A DNA stretch of 64,000 bases from Vitellaria paradoxa (GCA_019916065.1 CM034234.1:15369020-15433019); one strand, 5' to 3'; counted from the first letter of the stretch, positions 34,439-46,004 are shown. Notes: a model not told the origin generated them from the sequence alone. Made by a program: numbers and translations.

Positions 34439-34979
34439 TATAATACCTGGTATTTAATTTTGGTCATTTATGTGTTATTTTGGGCCAATAAAATATTTAA
34501 ACTGAGATTGGGTCGATTTATTTTACTTTTCCTGAACCAAGTTTGGCCTAAGATGGTATTGAGTTAGACAACTGGGCCAAAGGGCCCAGCTTTTTTTTTT
34601 TTTTTCCTTTTCTTTCTTTTCTTTTTTCTTGGTTGGCTTCGGCTCTCAAAGAAGGGGAAGAAAGAGAAAGGGGAAGAGAAAGAGAAAAGAAAGAGGGGAG
34701 AGAGAGAGTAGAGAGAGGAATTAGGTTCCGGGAAGGAAGATCAGCAAATTTGGGTAGTATTCGATGCCAAGAACATCGTGGTGGTGTCCGTTTCTCGTGA
34801 TTTTGCTTGAGGTGAATAATAAGGGCATTTGAAGTAAAAGAACCACCTTAACCTTCTCATTTTTTATTTTCTCTTTGGATTGGAGGTAGGTGGAACTTAT
34901 ATTCGTGTTCTAAACATTATCAGGATAATTTTATGTATATATATGCTTGATTTGGTTGAATATCCTGAGTTTTACATCG

Positions 34980-35135
34980 ATTGGGGTGTAACACGGTTCC
35001 CCACCTATGATTATATCCTGCTTACGAAAAGTAAGTGCCTGATTACGGGTGTAACACGGTTCTCTAGCAGAAGAGCCAAAGGATGTAACATGATTCCCCT
35101 GAGTCTTACACTAGTAGAGATATAACACGATTCCC
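34980..35135 (-). repeat. Short sub-repeats within the solo LTR
   Basis: Four related phrases occur on the plus strand: GTGTAACACGGTTCCCC (about 34986), GTGTAACACGGTTCTC (about 35048), GATGTAACATGATTCCCC (about 35084) and GATATAACACGATTCCCC (about 35117). Equivalent phrases recur in the inner LTR (35920-36005) and in the 19.7 kb copy. Confidence 0.75.
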
Positions 35136-35299
35136 CACTCGTTTTATATATATATTGAGTTATACGTTCGTCGTAAGTGTAAACAGTGCGGTTGGTGACC
35201 CCGCGTGCTTTGCTAAGCGTCACCCATCTCATGATAAGGTTAGGGGCAGATAGAGACTAGAGTATACATTGGTATTGGCATTGTATGAGATTGCATTTA

Positions 35300-35304
35300 T
35301 ATTT
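35300..35304. repeat. Target-site duplication (left) of the inner solo LTR
   Basis: TATTT, against TATTC at 37354-37358; four of five bases match. Confidence 0.6.
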
Positions 35305-37353
35305 TGTCACGCCCCTAACATCATTGTCTAGCTAGGACGGATGGCATACGAATGTGAAAATCAAAATAAATAATAAAATCCAATCCAAATTTAATTCACA
35401 TTGAGTTAAAGTTATCAAAATACCCAAAATCATTACTTATTTCCATATAAAATAATATTTGATTACGTCACCATCCATTTGTCAATAACATAATTCAACT
35501 CTCAATTAAGAAAACTAAACACAAATGTTATCATCCATATTTAAAACCGAACTTAGGCTACTCTAGCTTAAGTTGCTTACGTATCCCACCTCGGGAAGCA
35601 AATCACCGTAGTTCCTATTTATATCTCTTATTTCATGACCAAACTCATAATCAACAGAATAATTCATACATCTCATCAATAAATGTAACAACTACATTAT
35701 CTCAATATCGTAATATTTTAATACATAATAATAATTCATGCAATCTCATGCAATAAGAATGATGGAATGTGATGCCAATGCATATTCTCCAATCTCCATC
35801 TACCCCTAACCTTATCCTGGGGTGGGTGACGCTTAGCAAAGCACGTGGGGTCACCAATCGCACTGTTTACGCTTACAGCGAATGTATATCTCAATATATA
35901 TATAAACCAAGTAAGGCACTAAGTTACAACCCCACCGGTGTAAGACTCAGGGGCACCAAGTTACACCCCCTGTCCCTTCTACTAGGGAACTGAGTTACAC
36001 CCCTAGTCAGGCATCTGTTTAGCTCAAAAAGGGTCCAGCTACAATCTAGAGAAAATCTCATAATATCTCATCTCAATATTAACGTCCCAACTGCAAATAA
36101 CTAAGCCGTAGGCATATATATTGACTGGGGATCATTCGATATTTTCAAAATCTCATTTTATTATTTTTCTCAAAATCAAGGATCCCGTCCATATATATAA
36201 CCTATGCCTCAGCATATCAATAATAGCAATATAACACTCTCAGCCAATCAATGATCACAATATAGAACCGAATGATGCAACCCCAACCCCATGTACATGA
36301 TAAACTCAATCATGCATAATAATTATCTTCAATAATTCACAACATTAACAAAGCATGCTATATTCAATCATCAATTATATCTCATACAACTTAATCATCA
36401 ATCATATCTCATATAATCTAATCCAGCAAAGTAATTTTTTTCTACAATTATCAACATAAAACAAAGCATGCCATATAATCTCAAAATTTACATTTTTTCT
36501 AACATCTTTCAAATTCTGTAACATCAACTATAATTTTTCATAACTCTAGGGCAAATATTATTATTTCCCATAATTCTTTGAGGGTAAAATCATAATTTTT
36601 CAAAACCTTGGGGCCACTTTATAATTTTTTCTTATATTTTCTTTTTTTTCTTCCAGTGAACCCCCGGTAACGCCAGAACATTCTGGTTTTCCATTTGGAT
36701 AGATTTCATGCTGTCAGTTTAAATTTAGTCACTTTTATATAATATAAACATATAGAAATCAATCCAAAACTTTTTACATATCATTTATGTAATTATCATA
36801 GCTCAAAAGTATACAAGAATTCAACACATATATGCATATATATACACACTCGTATATATATACATAGATCTCATGATATTTCACCAAATCAAGCATGTAA
36901 ATATACCAAAATCACCCTTACAACGTTTAGAACACAAATATAAGCTCCATCTACCTCAGATTTGAAGAGAAAATATGAAATGAGGAGATTTTAGTTTTGA
37001 CTTCCAAACTTTCGGCGTCGATTTCTTCCACCTCGAGCGAAATCACTCGAAATGGACACCACCATAGCATTCACAGCTTCAAGAACTCGCTTCTTTTCTC
37101 ACTCTGACCTCTTCTCCCGCTCCTCCATTCTAGAAGACGCAACCATGAAAAGAGAAAAAACAAAAAAAAAAAAAGAGGAAAAGAAGTAAAAGAAAAAAAG
37201 AAAGGCAAGGCCCGGTCAAGTTGTCCAACCAAATATCAATTTGGCCCATACCCAGCCCAAAGAAAAATAAAATAAATTACCCAATCTCATTTTAAGTATT
37301 TCATTGGCCCAAAATAATATATAAATGGATAAAATTAAATACCAGGTATTACA
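35305..37353 (+). mobile_element. Inner Tekay/Del-like solo LTR inserted in the outer one
   Basis: 2,049 bp from TGTCACGCCCCTAAC to CCAGGTATTACA, so the outermost nine bases at each end are near-inverted repeats. The flanks TATTT/TATTC are a slightly decayed 5-bp duplication. The sequence on either side joins into the continuous outer LTR, which proves insertion. It is oriented opposite to the outer copy, so together they form a large imperfect palindrome. Several short plus-strand frames inside are not protein-like. Confidence 0.85.
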
Positions 37354-37358
37354 TATTC
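37354..37358. repeat. Target-site duplication (right) of the inner solo LTR
   Basis: TATTC, against TATTT at 35300-35304. Confidence 0.6.
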
Positions 37359-37923
37359 TTTTATATTAAGATGTTGATATATGTGACTGCAACATTGATT
37401 AATATGATGTATGGTTTATCTGGTTGATTATAAGTTTGGTTATGAAATAAGAGATATAACATGGGAACTACGGTAACTTGATTCCCAAAGTGGGATACGT
37501 AGGCACGTTAGGCTTGAGTAGCCTAAGTCCAGTCCTAACTATGGGTAATAATAATTGTGTTTATTTTTCTTAACTGAGAATTTAATAATTAATATTATAA
37601 ATTGTCTAACCCAAGATGTGAGTTTGCTATTTACATTTATGATGTCATTAATTTGAGAAAATATAAACATGATTATAGTATTTGTCCTAACCGTGCAGAT
37701 CTTGGATGTGGTCATTGAAAATGGTATTAAAGGGGGATTATGTTATTGATACATTGATGGTAACGTAATCAAATATTATTTTATATGGGAATGAGTAATG
37801 ATTTGGGATATGTTGATAACTGTATCCCAATATAAATTGGATTTGGATTGGATTTTATTTCTTTACTTTAGTTTTTACATTCCCATACTATCCATTCTGG
37901 ACAATTAAGTTAGGAGTGTGACA

Positions 37924-37928
37924 AAAAC
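37924..37928. repeat. Target-site duplication (right) of the outer solo LTR
   Basis: AAAAC, identical to 34434-34438. Joining at this pentamer restores copia reading from ...LKILLSF to SLAIALQYS. Confidence 0.8.
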
Positions 37929-39100
37929 TTAGTAGGATCTTTAAAGGGTTTCTCATCAATGATTAATTGCTGAATCAATGAAACCAAGCACAAGGGGCTT
38001 GTTTCAAACCATAGAGTGCCTTTTATAACCTACAAACATGATTAGGAAAATGAGCATCAATGTGACCAAAAGAATGTTTTATATACACATCCTCTGTAAA
38101 GTTACCATGTAAGAAGGCGTTTTTCACGTCAAACTGGTGAAAAGACCATTAAAAGGTAGTGGTAATAGATAGAATAATCTTGATTGTTGCTGGTCGAACT
38201 ACAAGACTAAATGTTTCAGAAAAATCTACTCCTTCAACGTCAGTATAGCCCTTGGCCATTAACAAACGTGCTTTATATCACTTTACAGAACCATCTGATT
38301 TTAGTTTAGTTTTAAAAAATCCAATGATAGCCAACAACATTTTGGCCCTAAGGACGTCGTACAAGAGTCTATGTTTGATTATAGTTGAGTGTCTTTTCTA
38401 CATCCATGGTAGAAAGCCATTTTGGATGCTTAGTAGGGGTTTTATGAGTCTCCAGTTGAGTCAGATAAAAGTTCTAAAACAACTTGGTCCAAAGTTGGAA
38501 GGGGACTTCAGTGCAGTAGTGACACTTGAACAGGCTCAAAGGTATCTGTGAGGGACATTAGGAATATTATCAGGCACTGTTAATCATAAGATGCAAATTT
38601 GGTAGCATCGGCTAAGCAAGACCAATCAGACTTTAAAGCGGTTAACTGGTCCCAAATCGCATACATCTCAGATAAGAAAAAATGGATAGATTAACAAGGT
38701 TTCTATCTCATATGATGGAGAGAGTTCAATAGTTGAAAGCGATAAGCAAGATTTGCAGTAACATATCTCTATCGAAGAAAATACAAAATTTCCTTAGCAG
38801 TCTCAAATTAACCAAACTATAGAGCAATGAATTGGGAGGAAGTACTATGGAACCAAGTAATAATCTGATAATTCTTGCTCTCCAATCCTCAGGTCGATTA
38901 ATAAAATCTTTGTTTTTATTTCCATAGTAGTATCATTTTTGTTTTAGTAATATCTCCTGTAATGTATTAACAAAGTTTCCTACTCTTAAGAAAACTAGAC
39001 ATGGGTTAAGATAAGGAGATATAGTTGGGACCTTTAAGGGTGATGGTTATAAGTTTAGAAATCTCTGAACGATCCACGGTTAAGAAATCAGAGCTACGCC

Positions 39101-40740
39101 AACAAGAATGTGCGTAATTAGACAAAGAACCAAAGCCAAATAATGTTGTAAATGGTGAACTGGGCTAAACAGATGCCAAAAATGGATTCAAAGACCCTAA
39201 AATAAGCAGGAACCAATCTAAACCAATTCAAAAAATGCCATAAAAAGGGTTGAACTAGCCAAGGGAAGAACTCGGACTAGTCTAGGTGGTCTGGCTAGAC
39301 TAGATTTGGGTCAGGGCTAGGGTTTAGCCATTTTAAGCTGTAAGGGAGCCATGAGCCAAGGCAAGGAACTGAAGTCAGCGTGGAAGCCAACAGTAGGAGT
39401 TAGCTAGGTCAAGTTGCAGTTGAGCCAAGTGGCGTGGAGGCGCATGGGCGCATGGCTGAAGCAAGCTAAAGCCCAAAGGTTTTGGGAAGTGCGTGGGATG
39501 GTTTTTGGCGATCTAGTTGACAATGATGGTTTTGTCCCAAGGAGAAGAGATTAAGGTGCTATGGGTTTTGAAATGAATCAAACAGAGCATATAAAATTAC
39601 CAAAAATGCTGAGGTTTCAAAATTAACTTCTAAAACTATATTTCTTGAAGTTTCAATTTTGTTTTGGAGCTTTTTTAGCTCATACTTCATTCTTGTCATT
39701 ATTTTGTAAAATTCATTTTTCCTTGCAATATAGATTTTTTATATTTTATTCAAGGGATTGTGGAGATTGTTCTCTAAGCCTGGATTGACGAAAAATAGTG
39801 ATCAAATATCAATAGGGTAATTCCATAGTTCGAAAAAGAAATTCTATTAGTTCTTTAGATTAGTTTTCCTTTGACCGATAGACTTAGAATTTTTCCAGCA
39901 AGTTTTTTTTGTGATTTTGAAGAATAATAGCATTTTAGTTTCAATTTATTTGCTTAGACAGATTGTGCTTTCATTCTTTGCATTTATGGAGTAAGTTTTA
40001 TTTACTGTTTTATTTTTTTTTAATTTACATTTTATTGTTTAGAATTTATTAAATGGAAATTCTCTTTTTAATTGGTTTAGTTAGTTTATTTGAAAACATG
40101 TTAGTTTAAATTTAGGAATCTGTTTCACAAAGAAATGAAGAATTACAATTTAATTCATACCCAGATTTGTGTCCTAATGATTTTAATGAAAAAATTATTT
40201 TAGGATTTTTATCTATAATTTAAGTTAAGGTTTGGAACATCCGAAAACATATTAAACTAGACTATATTCTTTATAATCATTGGTGACTCTAATTAGATTA
40301 AAATTTTCTCGAAAAAAAACACTAAACATAATTTTATTGAAAAATGTACTTTAGTTCAAAATTTTTCGATTGCTTAATTCTCGAAGTGATTATGTGATTG
40401 AGATAAACTAACATAAATATATGGTAGGGGCAAATTCTAATTTCAATTCGAAATGGAAACAAATAACTACTCTCTAAAATATTAATTTTCTTCTTATAAA
40501 TTAATTGTTTTTTCTATTAAATTATTTTGAATTACAAACAATTAAACTTCCAAAAATCCCAAAACTATTATTTTTGTTGTTATTAAATCATTAATTATTT
40601 TAATTATTTATTTTTAATTAAAATTTTCAACTTTTCTACGGATTTAACCCTATAGTCTTTAGATTTTTACTACAACTATACACTCTTATACTCGAGAGTT
40701 GTTATAACTGTAATTTTCTAAGCGCAATCAAAAACTTTTA
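39101..40740. other. Gene-free stretch right of the copia remnant
   Basis: The region where a copia 5' leader and LTR would be expected. No primer-binding site and no copy of the 31.5-31.7 kb LTR was seen. 39240-39560 is less AT-rich and may belong to another decayed LTR element. Confidence 0.4.
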
Positions 40741-40849
40741 TGAAGCAGTTGGAATATCAAGATAATAAGTTACCTACCCAAAAAGCCTAGGAGAAAGTTT
40801 CTTTATATAACACAACTTTGGAAATACAGAAAAATGCTGGTTTCTAAAA

Positions 40850-41200
40850 AATTTCAGTTGCCCGCTAGAATGAGCTTCCCAGTGAGCTCCTAGCGAGCAT
40901 TTAACCGCCATGAAATCAGCACTGATTTCCTAGTAAGACTCCTACCCGGCAAGGCTTCTACCAAGATTTTGTGTATCACAACTTGAGCAACACATGTTTT
41001 GTAATTCCTAGCGAAGCTTCTAGCGTGGCAAGAGACTATGTCAGATCTTAATGCTGTTTCTAGAATTCTTAGTGACATAGCCAGCAATGCCAGTAAGGTT
41101 GCTAGCGAACAAGTCAGGGTTGATATTTCATCTTTGCTTTTTCTAGCTTGTTTCCAGCAACTATCTAGCAATCTGCTAGCGAATACTTGTCCGTACGCTG
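40850..41200. repeat. Cluster of CTAGCGA-type motifs
   Basis: Irregular recurrence of CTAGCGAG, CTAGCGAAG, TCTAGCGTGG, GCTAGCGAAC and GCTAGCGAAT, plus variants CTAGTAAG and TTAGTGAC, at 20-60 bp intervals. It probably belongs to an old LTR; the parent element was not identified. Confidence 0.45.
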
Positions 41201-41305
41201 TGTAATGAATTTTTTTTCTTTAATTTATTTTAACTTTCCATAACCAATTACTAAGCTTGTGTACCAAAACATCTTAACTTATACCTAAGTGTACAAATTT
41301 GATTA

Positions 41306-41564
41306 CCCCTTCGGGGGTAGTCGAGCGGGAGTTCGGGGGCGCCTAAGGGCCTGGGCCGCGTGCTGTCTCAGGTTCGACTCTCCTTCAGGAGGGTGGATTA
41401 CCGCTTTGGCGGGCTTCTAACAGCTCCCCTCGATCGAGCCGATCAGCCAGGGCTTGCCTAGGCTAGTTTACCACCTCGTGGGTCATTGCCGGCTTGGTCC
41501 ACGGGGCGGGTTCACCCAGTGCGCACCTTCGCGTAGCGGCTGCAGGTTTCTTCCCGACCCACAG
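41306..41564 (+). mobile_element. tRNA-derived SINE, copy 2, with perfect 19-bp target duplication
   Basis: 259 bp between two identical copies of AAGTGTACAAATTTGATTA (41287-41305 and 41565-41583). A box TAGTCGAGCGG (41318-41328) and B box GGTTCGACTC (41371-41380). The GC-rich body (CTTGCCTAGGCTAGTTTACC, GTAGCGGCTGCAGGTTTC) matches the SINE at 21609-21864. There is no poly-A tail. The intact duplication marks it as a relatively young insertion. Confidence 0.95.
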
Positions 41565-41583
41565 AAGTGTACAAATTTGATTA

Positions 41584-42027
41584 AATTTATTATTTTGTTT
41601 ACAATTTGTCAACATCTAATTTAAAACCTAATAATTTCATTTTGATTCAACTAGTTCAAAACTTGTTAATTTATTATGAGTTAATTCAAGATCGGCATGG
41701 GGCTTAATATAATAGTTTATTGATCTTCAATATTTAACTATGTAAAAATATATTTAAATTGAAACAATTAAAATTTAAATTTTCATAAATGAAATATTCT
41801 TTTTTTTGTTATAAACTTTTAGTTTTTTCTTTATATATTTTATTTCTATATTCAAACACAAGAATCATCTAGTAGCAAACAAACCAATTCAAAATTAGTA
41901 ATTCACAAATCGGAGACCTGACCAAGTAAACGGAGATAGTTCTATTTTGGTACTCAGACCTCGTGCAGCAATATTTGCTGGGACTAGAATTTGTTTGTAT
42001 TCATGGCAATGACTTGGTAATAAATTA
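41584..42027. other. Gene-free stretch
   Basis: AT-rich DNA without a supported gene. A minus-strand frame at 41895-42104 overlaps the tandem duplication that follows; its protein was not recognised. Confidence 0.4.
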
Positions 42028-42331
42028 TTAAATTGTTCCCAAGAACTTCCATGAAATTCTTGGTGACGGACAATAGACCAGTGAAGCAAGTAATAGCCAG
42101 ACATTCAAACGGAAAAGTCATACATAGAGAAATTATAAGGAATTGATAATTAAAACTAAAATATATTTAAAGGGAATGAATTATTAATTGTTCCCATTAA
42201 CTTCCATGAAATTCTTGGCGACGGACAATAGACCGGTGAAGAAAGTAATAGCAAGATATTCAAACGGAAAAGTCAAACCAAGAGAAATTATAAGGAATTG
42301 GTAATTGAAATTAAAATATATATATAAGGGA
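42028..42331. repeat. Tandem duplication, about 150-bp unit
   Basis: Two adjacent units (about 42028-42177 and 42183-42331) share TTCCATGAAATTCTTGG, GACGGACAATAGACC, TATTCAAACGGAAAAGTCA, and GAGAAATTATAAGGAATTG, differing by scattered substitutions. Confidence 0.85.
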
Positions 42332-43624
42332 ATCTTATATCACTTACCAACGATACATAAATAATTGTTGGTACTTTTTAAGGCCTATATATATATATAT
42401 ATATATTTATTAATAACAATTTCTAATTACTAAAGTATCATTTAAACAAAAAAAATATATATGTTTTATAAATTTCTTATCTAAAAATCTTTTCCTTACT
42501 TAACCCATAAGCGTACCGTGCGGGAAAGAAACTATTGTTGGGTCACAGCCCTGCTATAAATTCTTGGAAAGTTATTTGACGAATTCAAATTAAGTATATA
42601 CATAATCGATACGTATAACTTGAATATATATTTCATCTATATGAAATGTCACTTCCCTATTAGTTATTTTTGATATATGATTATCAGTTATTAAATTTTA
42701 TGATATTTTATTTTTAAAAATTTTAATTTTATTTGTTCAATTAAAAAATTATTACTACCCGGCCCTCGCTGTTTTTTCATCTCCAATCAATCGAGATGGT
42801 TACTCATTATACACTTTAGCCAACATTTGGCTAAGTATAAATTTGATATTAATAGATTTAAGATTAAATTGAATTACAATATAAGTGAGATAAATAGTTT
42901 ATGCATGTAACATTATATTAAAGTTTCCTAATAATTACAACTTCAGTAGTAATGTTATTATTTTCTAATTAAAATGGTGGAACAAATATTTTAAATAACT
43001 ATTTTTTTATATAATTTTAAATTTATCATAATTCCTTATGTTGACTATTTAAATTCAATATAATATTACTATATAAACTAACAGTATTATATTTGCTAAC
43101 TTTTCATATATAATTAAATCCCATAATTTTAATTTCATAAATATAAATGCAACCTTATAATATATCCTAAATTCTGTGTGATTTGTTTTAAGGAGTAATA
43201 TATTTTCTCTATTATTTTGCCGCCTCAAATCATCTACTTTTACAAGCATGCTTCTACTTCGTATCTCAATTCATTTATTATTGTCAGGTGTGCTTTTCTT
43301 CCCCCTTTATAAAAATTTGAGTCCAATCATTCTCTATGGTGGTTAGTCCAATTTAACCCAAAAAATGTTAAGAATAAACTAAGTTTGAATAAAAATTTTG
43401 GAAAAAATTTTAAAACTGTTTTCAATCATCTCTATTTTTTAATCTTTTATATATATATATATATATATATGATTTGATCACATTAATCATCAACTAATTC
43501 ATCTTCATACGTAACCAATGATGATGTCTTGTTTTGATTCATCTAATTGAGAATATATAGTGCATTAGCTTTCTTAAAGCATCTAATTAAATGAAATAGA
43601 CTACACAATCAACAAATTTTAAAA
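42332..43624. other. Gene-free AT-rich stretch
   Basis: No supported gene. (TA)n microsatellites at 42386-42406 and 43449-43470. Confidence 0.5.
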
Positions 43625-44280
43625 GTGAAATTAGAAGTGGAACCGTCCACCGAGGTTCTAGGACCATCAACAGGTGTAGGATCATTTACTGGAGTTGATG
43701 AGATATTGTCTACTATATCTGGTGAGACACTATCTACTACTCTCGACATATCAAATGATGCGCTCACAATGATATCTACTGTACCTGATTATGGACTGCC
43801 AGATGATGCGCTCACAATGATATTCACTATACTTGATTATGAACTGTCCATCTTACTAGCCAGCTCACATCCAATGTAGCTCTATCAGCCATCATTTTGC
43901 CAAGGGCCTTACTTCCCAGTACACCAAGCATTGATGAGTACACTCTATTGATGAATGTTGATACATTGTTACTATCACATGTTAATCCTAGGCTAGTTAC
44001 TCTTATTGCTTCCACCATGACGACACTTGCTATTGATCCAGCCAGTCACTGGATCCTTTTTCTATGCTCTAGGCCTATCAGAGGAAGAACAAGACCTATT
44101 TTGATTCGCATATGCTACAGCCATCTAATAACTCACCTCAAGAGCAAACAATGGCTCATGATTCACAGGTGGAATCCACGAGTCATCCACTTGCTCACTT
44201 GCTAACACAACCACAACTAGGAGAGATGAGGCATAAGGAAAGGTTGAGATAGACTATCAAGAAACCTAACTGTGGCATTT
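43625..44280 (+). pseudogene. Unidentified decayed coding-like segment with a 16-residue repeat
   Basis: An 84-codon frame (43625-43879, non-ATG start) followed by a second one (43897-44205). A 48-bp repeat (from 43755 and 43803) encodes NDALTMISTVPDYGLP and then DDALTMIFTILDYELS. The composition, rich in Ser and Thr and less AT-rich than the flanks, suggests the tail of a transposon-encoded or duplicated host protein, but no domain is recognised. It could also be chance. Confidence 0.3.
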
Positions 44281-44932
44281 TGTGAATTTTTTGTTATTTT
44301 ACAGATGTTATTGTTTTGGTTTATATATAGATGTTTTATTAATTTTATTATTTTTGTTCATATTTACGAGTGTTAGTTTATATTTTATGAATGTTATTTT
44401 TTTTAATATATATAGATTGATAGGGTTCGTATTGAATTATTGATTGATTATGTATAACAATAGCTTTTGTTTGTTGTGTTTGTTGTTTTGTTATAATATT
44501 TGTTGTTATTAACAAAGGCTGTGTAATACAATTTACTTGCAGGATTTGTAGAAGTTTAAAAAGTACCCTTTAAAAAAGCACTTTCTCAATTGACAGTATT
44601 TTCTCAAATACTAAAAAATTATCAGTAATCTTAGAAATACTAATTAAATTATTAGCACAACAAAAAAATTCTACTTATGATGGTAGATAATTTTGAAAAA
44701 TATTTTATAATCTAGTGTAATTTTAGTAAAAATTTTAAATATTCTTTTTTAATTTGTAAAAGCACACGTCCCTACTCCATTTTTCGGGTTTTTTTTTTTT
44801 TTTTGTAATTTACAAAAGTTTTGACAACCCCATTGTATATAATTTTTAACTTCATCCATCAAATACCAAATTATGAATTCATCACTTATTATAACTCTTA
44901 ACAAAAATCTTGGAATCATCCTTAGGTACGTG
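44281..44932. other. Gene-free stretch
   Basis: AT-rich DNA; no supported gene. Confidence 0.5.
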
Positions 44933-45817
44933 CAATGGCGAAGCCAAGAAGGGGATGTGACACCCTTGATTTTTGACATGGAATTCTTAAAATATAATTA
45001 CCATTTTAATTTTATTAAAAAATTAAATTAATTCAAAATTTAAGAATTTAGACTTATTAAAAAATTAATGTTATGCAAAATTTTTTAATATAAAAGAAAT
45101 TTATAAGAAATTAAGTATTTTTTGTAAAATAAAGTGCATTATTCCACTACACTAAAGAAATTTTTTTATACATAATATCATTAATTTTAACATATAACAT
45201 AACAAATTTTATACGCAATAAAACTTAATAATAATTATATATATGTATATATATTTTTTGCATTGACGGGCATCCCCAATAAACTTTATTGTTAAAATAA
45301 TCGATTAAACCATTGTAAAAACTATATAATCAAGGGGAGAGTGACCCTCCTTGATTTTTGACATGGAATTAATAAAATGCCCTTATCATTTTAATTTTAT
45401 TAAAATTAAATTAATTTAAAATTTAAGTATTTTAGTCTTATTAAAAAATTAAGGTTATGAAAAATTTTTTTAACATAAAAGAAATTTATAAGAAATCAAG
45501 TATTTTTTGCATAATAAAGTGCATTATCCACTACACTACATAATTTTTTTGTTCATAATATCATTAATTTTAATATATAATATAAAAAATTCTATACACA
45601 ATAAAACTTAATAATTATATACATATGTATTTGTAAAACTTTACTATTAAATAATTAAGCTATTGTAAAAACTATTTTCATTGATTTAATGTACAAAAAT
45701 AGTTCTTCCTCTCTAAAAGTAACATTACTTTACTCCTACTCTTAATTAAGATGTAACTTTTTATTTCCTTATTAGGTATTCAGTGCCTCTTTAATAAAAA
45801 TTTTGAATCTGCCCTGG
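44933..45817. repeat. Composite non-autonomous element containing two R1 copies in tandem
   Basis: Starts CAATGGCGAAGCCAAG and ends GAATCTGCCCTGG, an imperfect inverted pair. Inside, 44945-45250 and 45330-45645 are direct repeats sharing TGATTTTTGACATGGAATT, AAGAAATTTATAAGAAAT, AATAAAGTGCATTAT, CCACTACACTA and AATAAAACTTAATAA. A related copy lies at 1742-2070. No coding capacity; superfamily not determined. Confidence 0.6.
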
Positions 45818-45879
45818 ATACATGCACCCACATTTTTATCCTAATATGGCGATCTCGTGCGTCAAACAATCCCATCAGG

Positions 45880-46004
45880 CATACTTTTCTTGTCCCCCCC
45901 CTCCCCCCCCCCCCCCCAAAAAAAATTGAAAACTCGGAAAACTCATACTTTTCTTGTCCCCCCTCCCCCCCAAAAAAAAAAAAAAATTGAAAACTCGGAA
46001 AACT
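45880..46004. repeat. Tandem duplication with C and A homopolymers
   Basis: Two units (45880-45943 and 45944-46004), each CATACTTTTCTTGT, a C-rich run, an A run, and TTGAAAACTCGGAAAACTCA. The C and A run lengths differ. It lies 250-370 bp upstream of the GLR start codon. Confidence 0.85.

Larger units (their letters stand above)
34439..37923 (-). mobile_element. Outer Tekay/Del-like solo LTR, split by a second solo LTR
   Basis: On the minus strand it starts TGTCACACTCCTAAC (37923) and ends GGTATTATA (34439), with TSD AAAAC on both sides. Its sequence is present as 37923-37359 plus 35304-34439, about 1.43 kb, interrupted by the element at 35305-37353. It matches that element in reverse complement over most of its length but lacks about 0.6 kb corresponding to roughly 36010-36870. 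TGT(A/C)AC...GGT(G/A)TTACA ends and a kilobase-scale length fit chromovirus Tekay/Del LTRs. No internal coding region remains, so it is a solo LTR formed by LTR-LTR recombination. Confidence 0.85.
31725..39100 (-). pseudogene. Decayed Ty1/copia retrotransposon (gag, RT, RNase H), interrupted by later insertions
   Basis: Minus-strand translations recover a copia series in order. First comes gag at about 38640-39060, with PMSSFLKSRKL, YVTANLAYRFQLLNSLHHM and MYAIWDQL. RT follows at about 37930-38420, with [43 protein letters not shown] and KALYGLKQAP. RNase H lies at 33920-34433 with ALQYSTITRLDISYSI, and the C-terminal IPSALHLA phrase and polypurine tract at 31725-31875. There are many stops and frameshifts. 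Protease and integrase, and the part of RT holding the YVDD box, are missing. Removing the inverted-LTR element and the solo LTRs with their duplications rejoins the flanks as copia sequence, so those elements landed in it later. Confidence 0.85.

Noticed and set aside
34880..35993. Several 70-80 codon frames on both strands
   Set aside because: They lie inside the solo LTRs and repeat the same non-coding LTR sub-repeats in both orientations.
34434..37928. One large foldback DNA transposon
   Set aside because: The palindromic look is explained by two solo LTRs in opposite orientation, each with its own 5-bp duplication and TG...CA-type ends.
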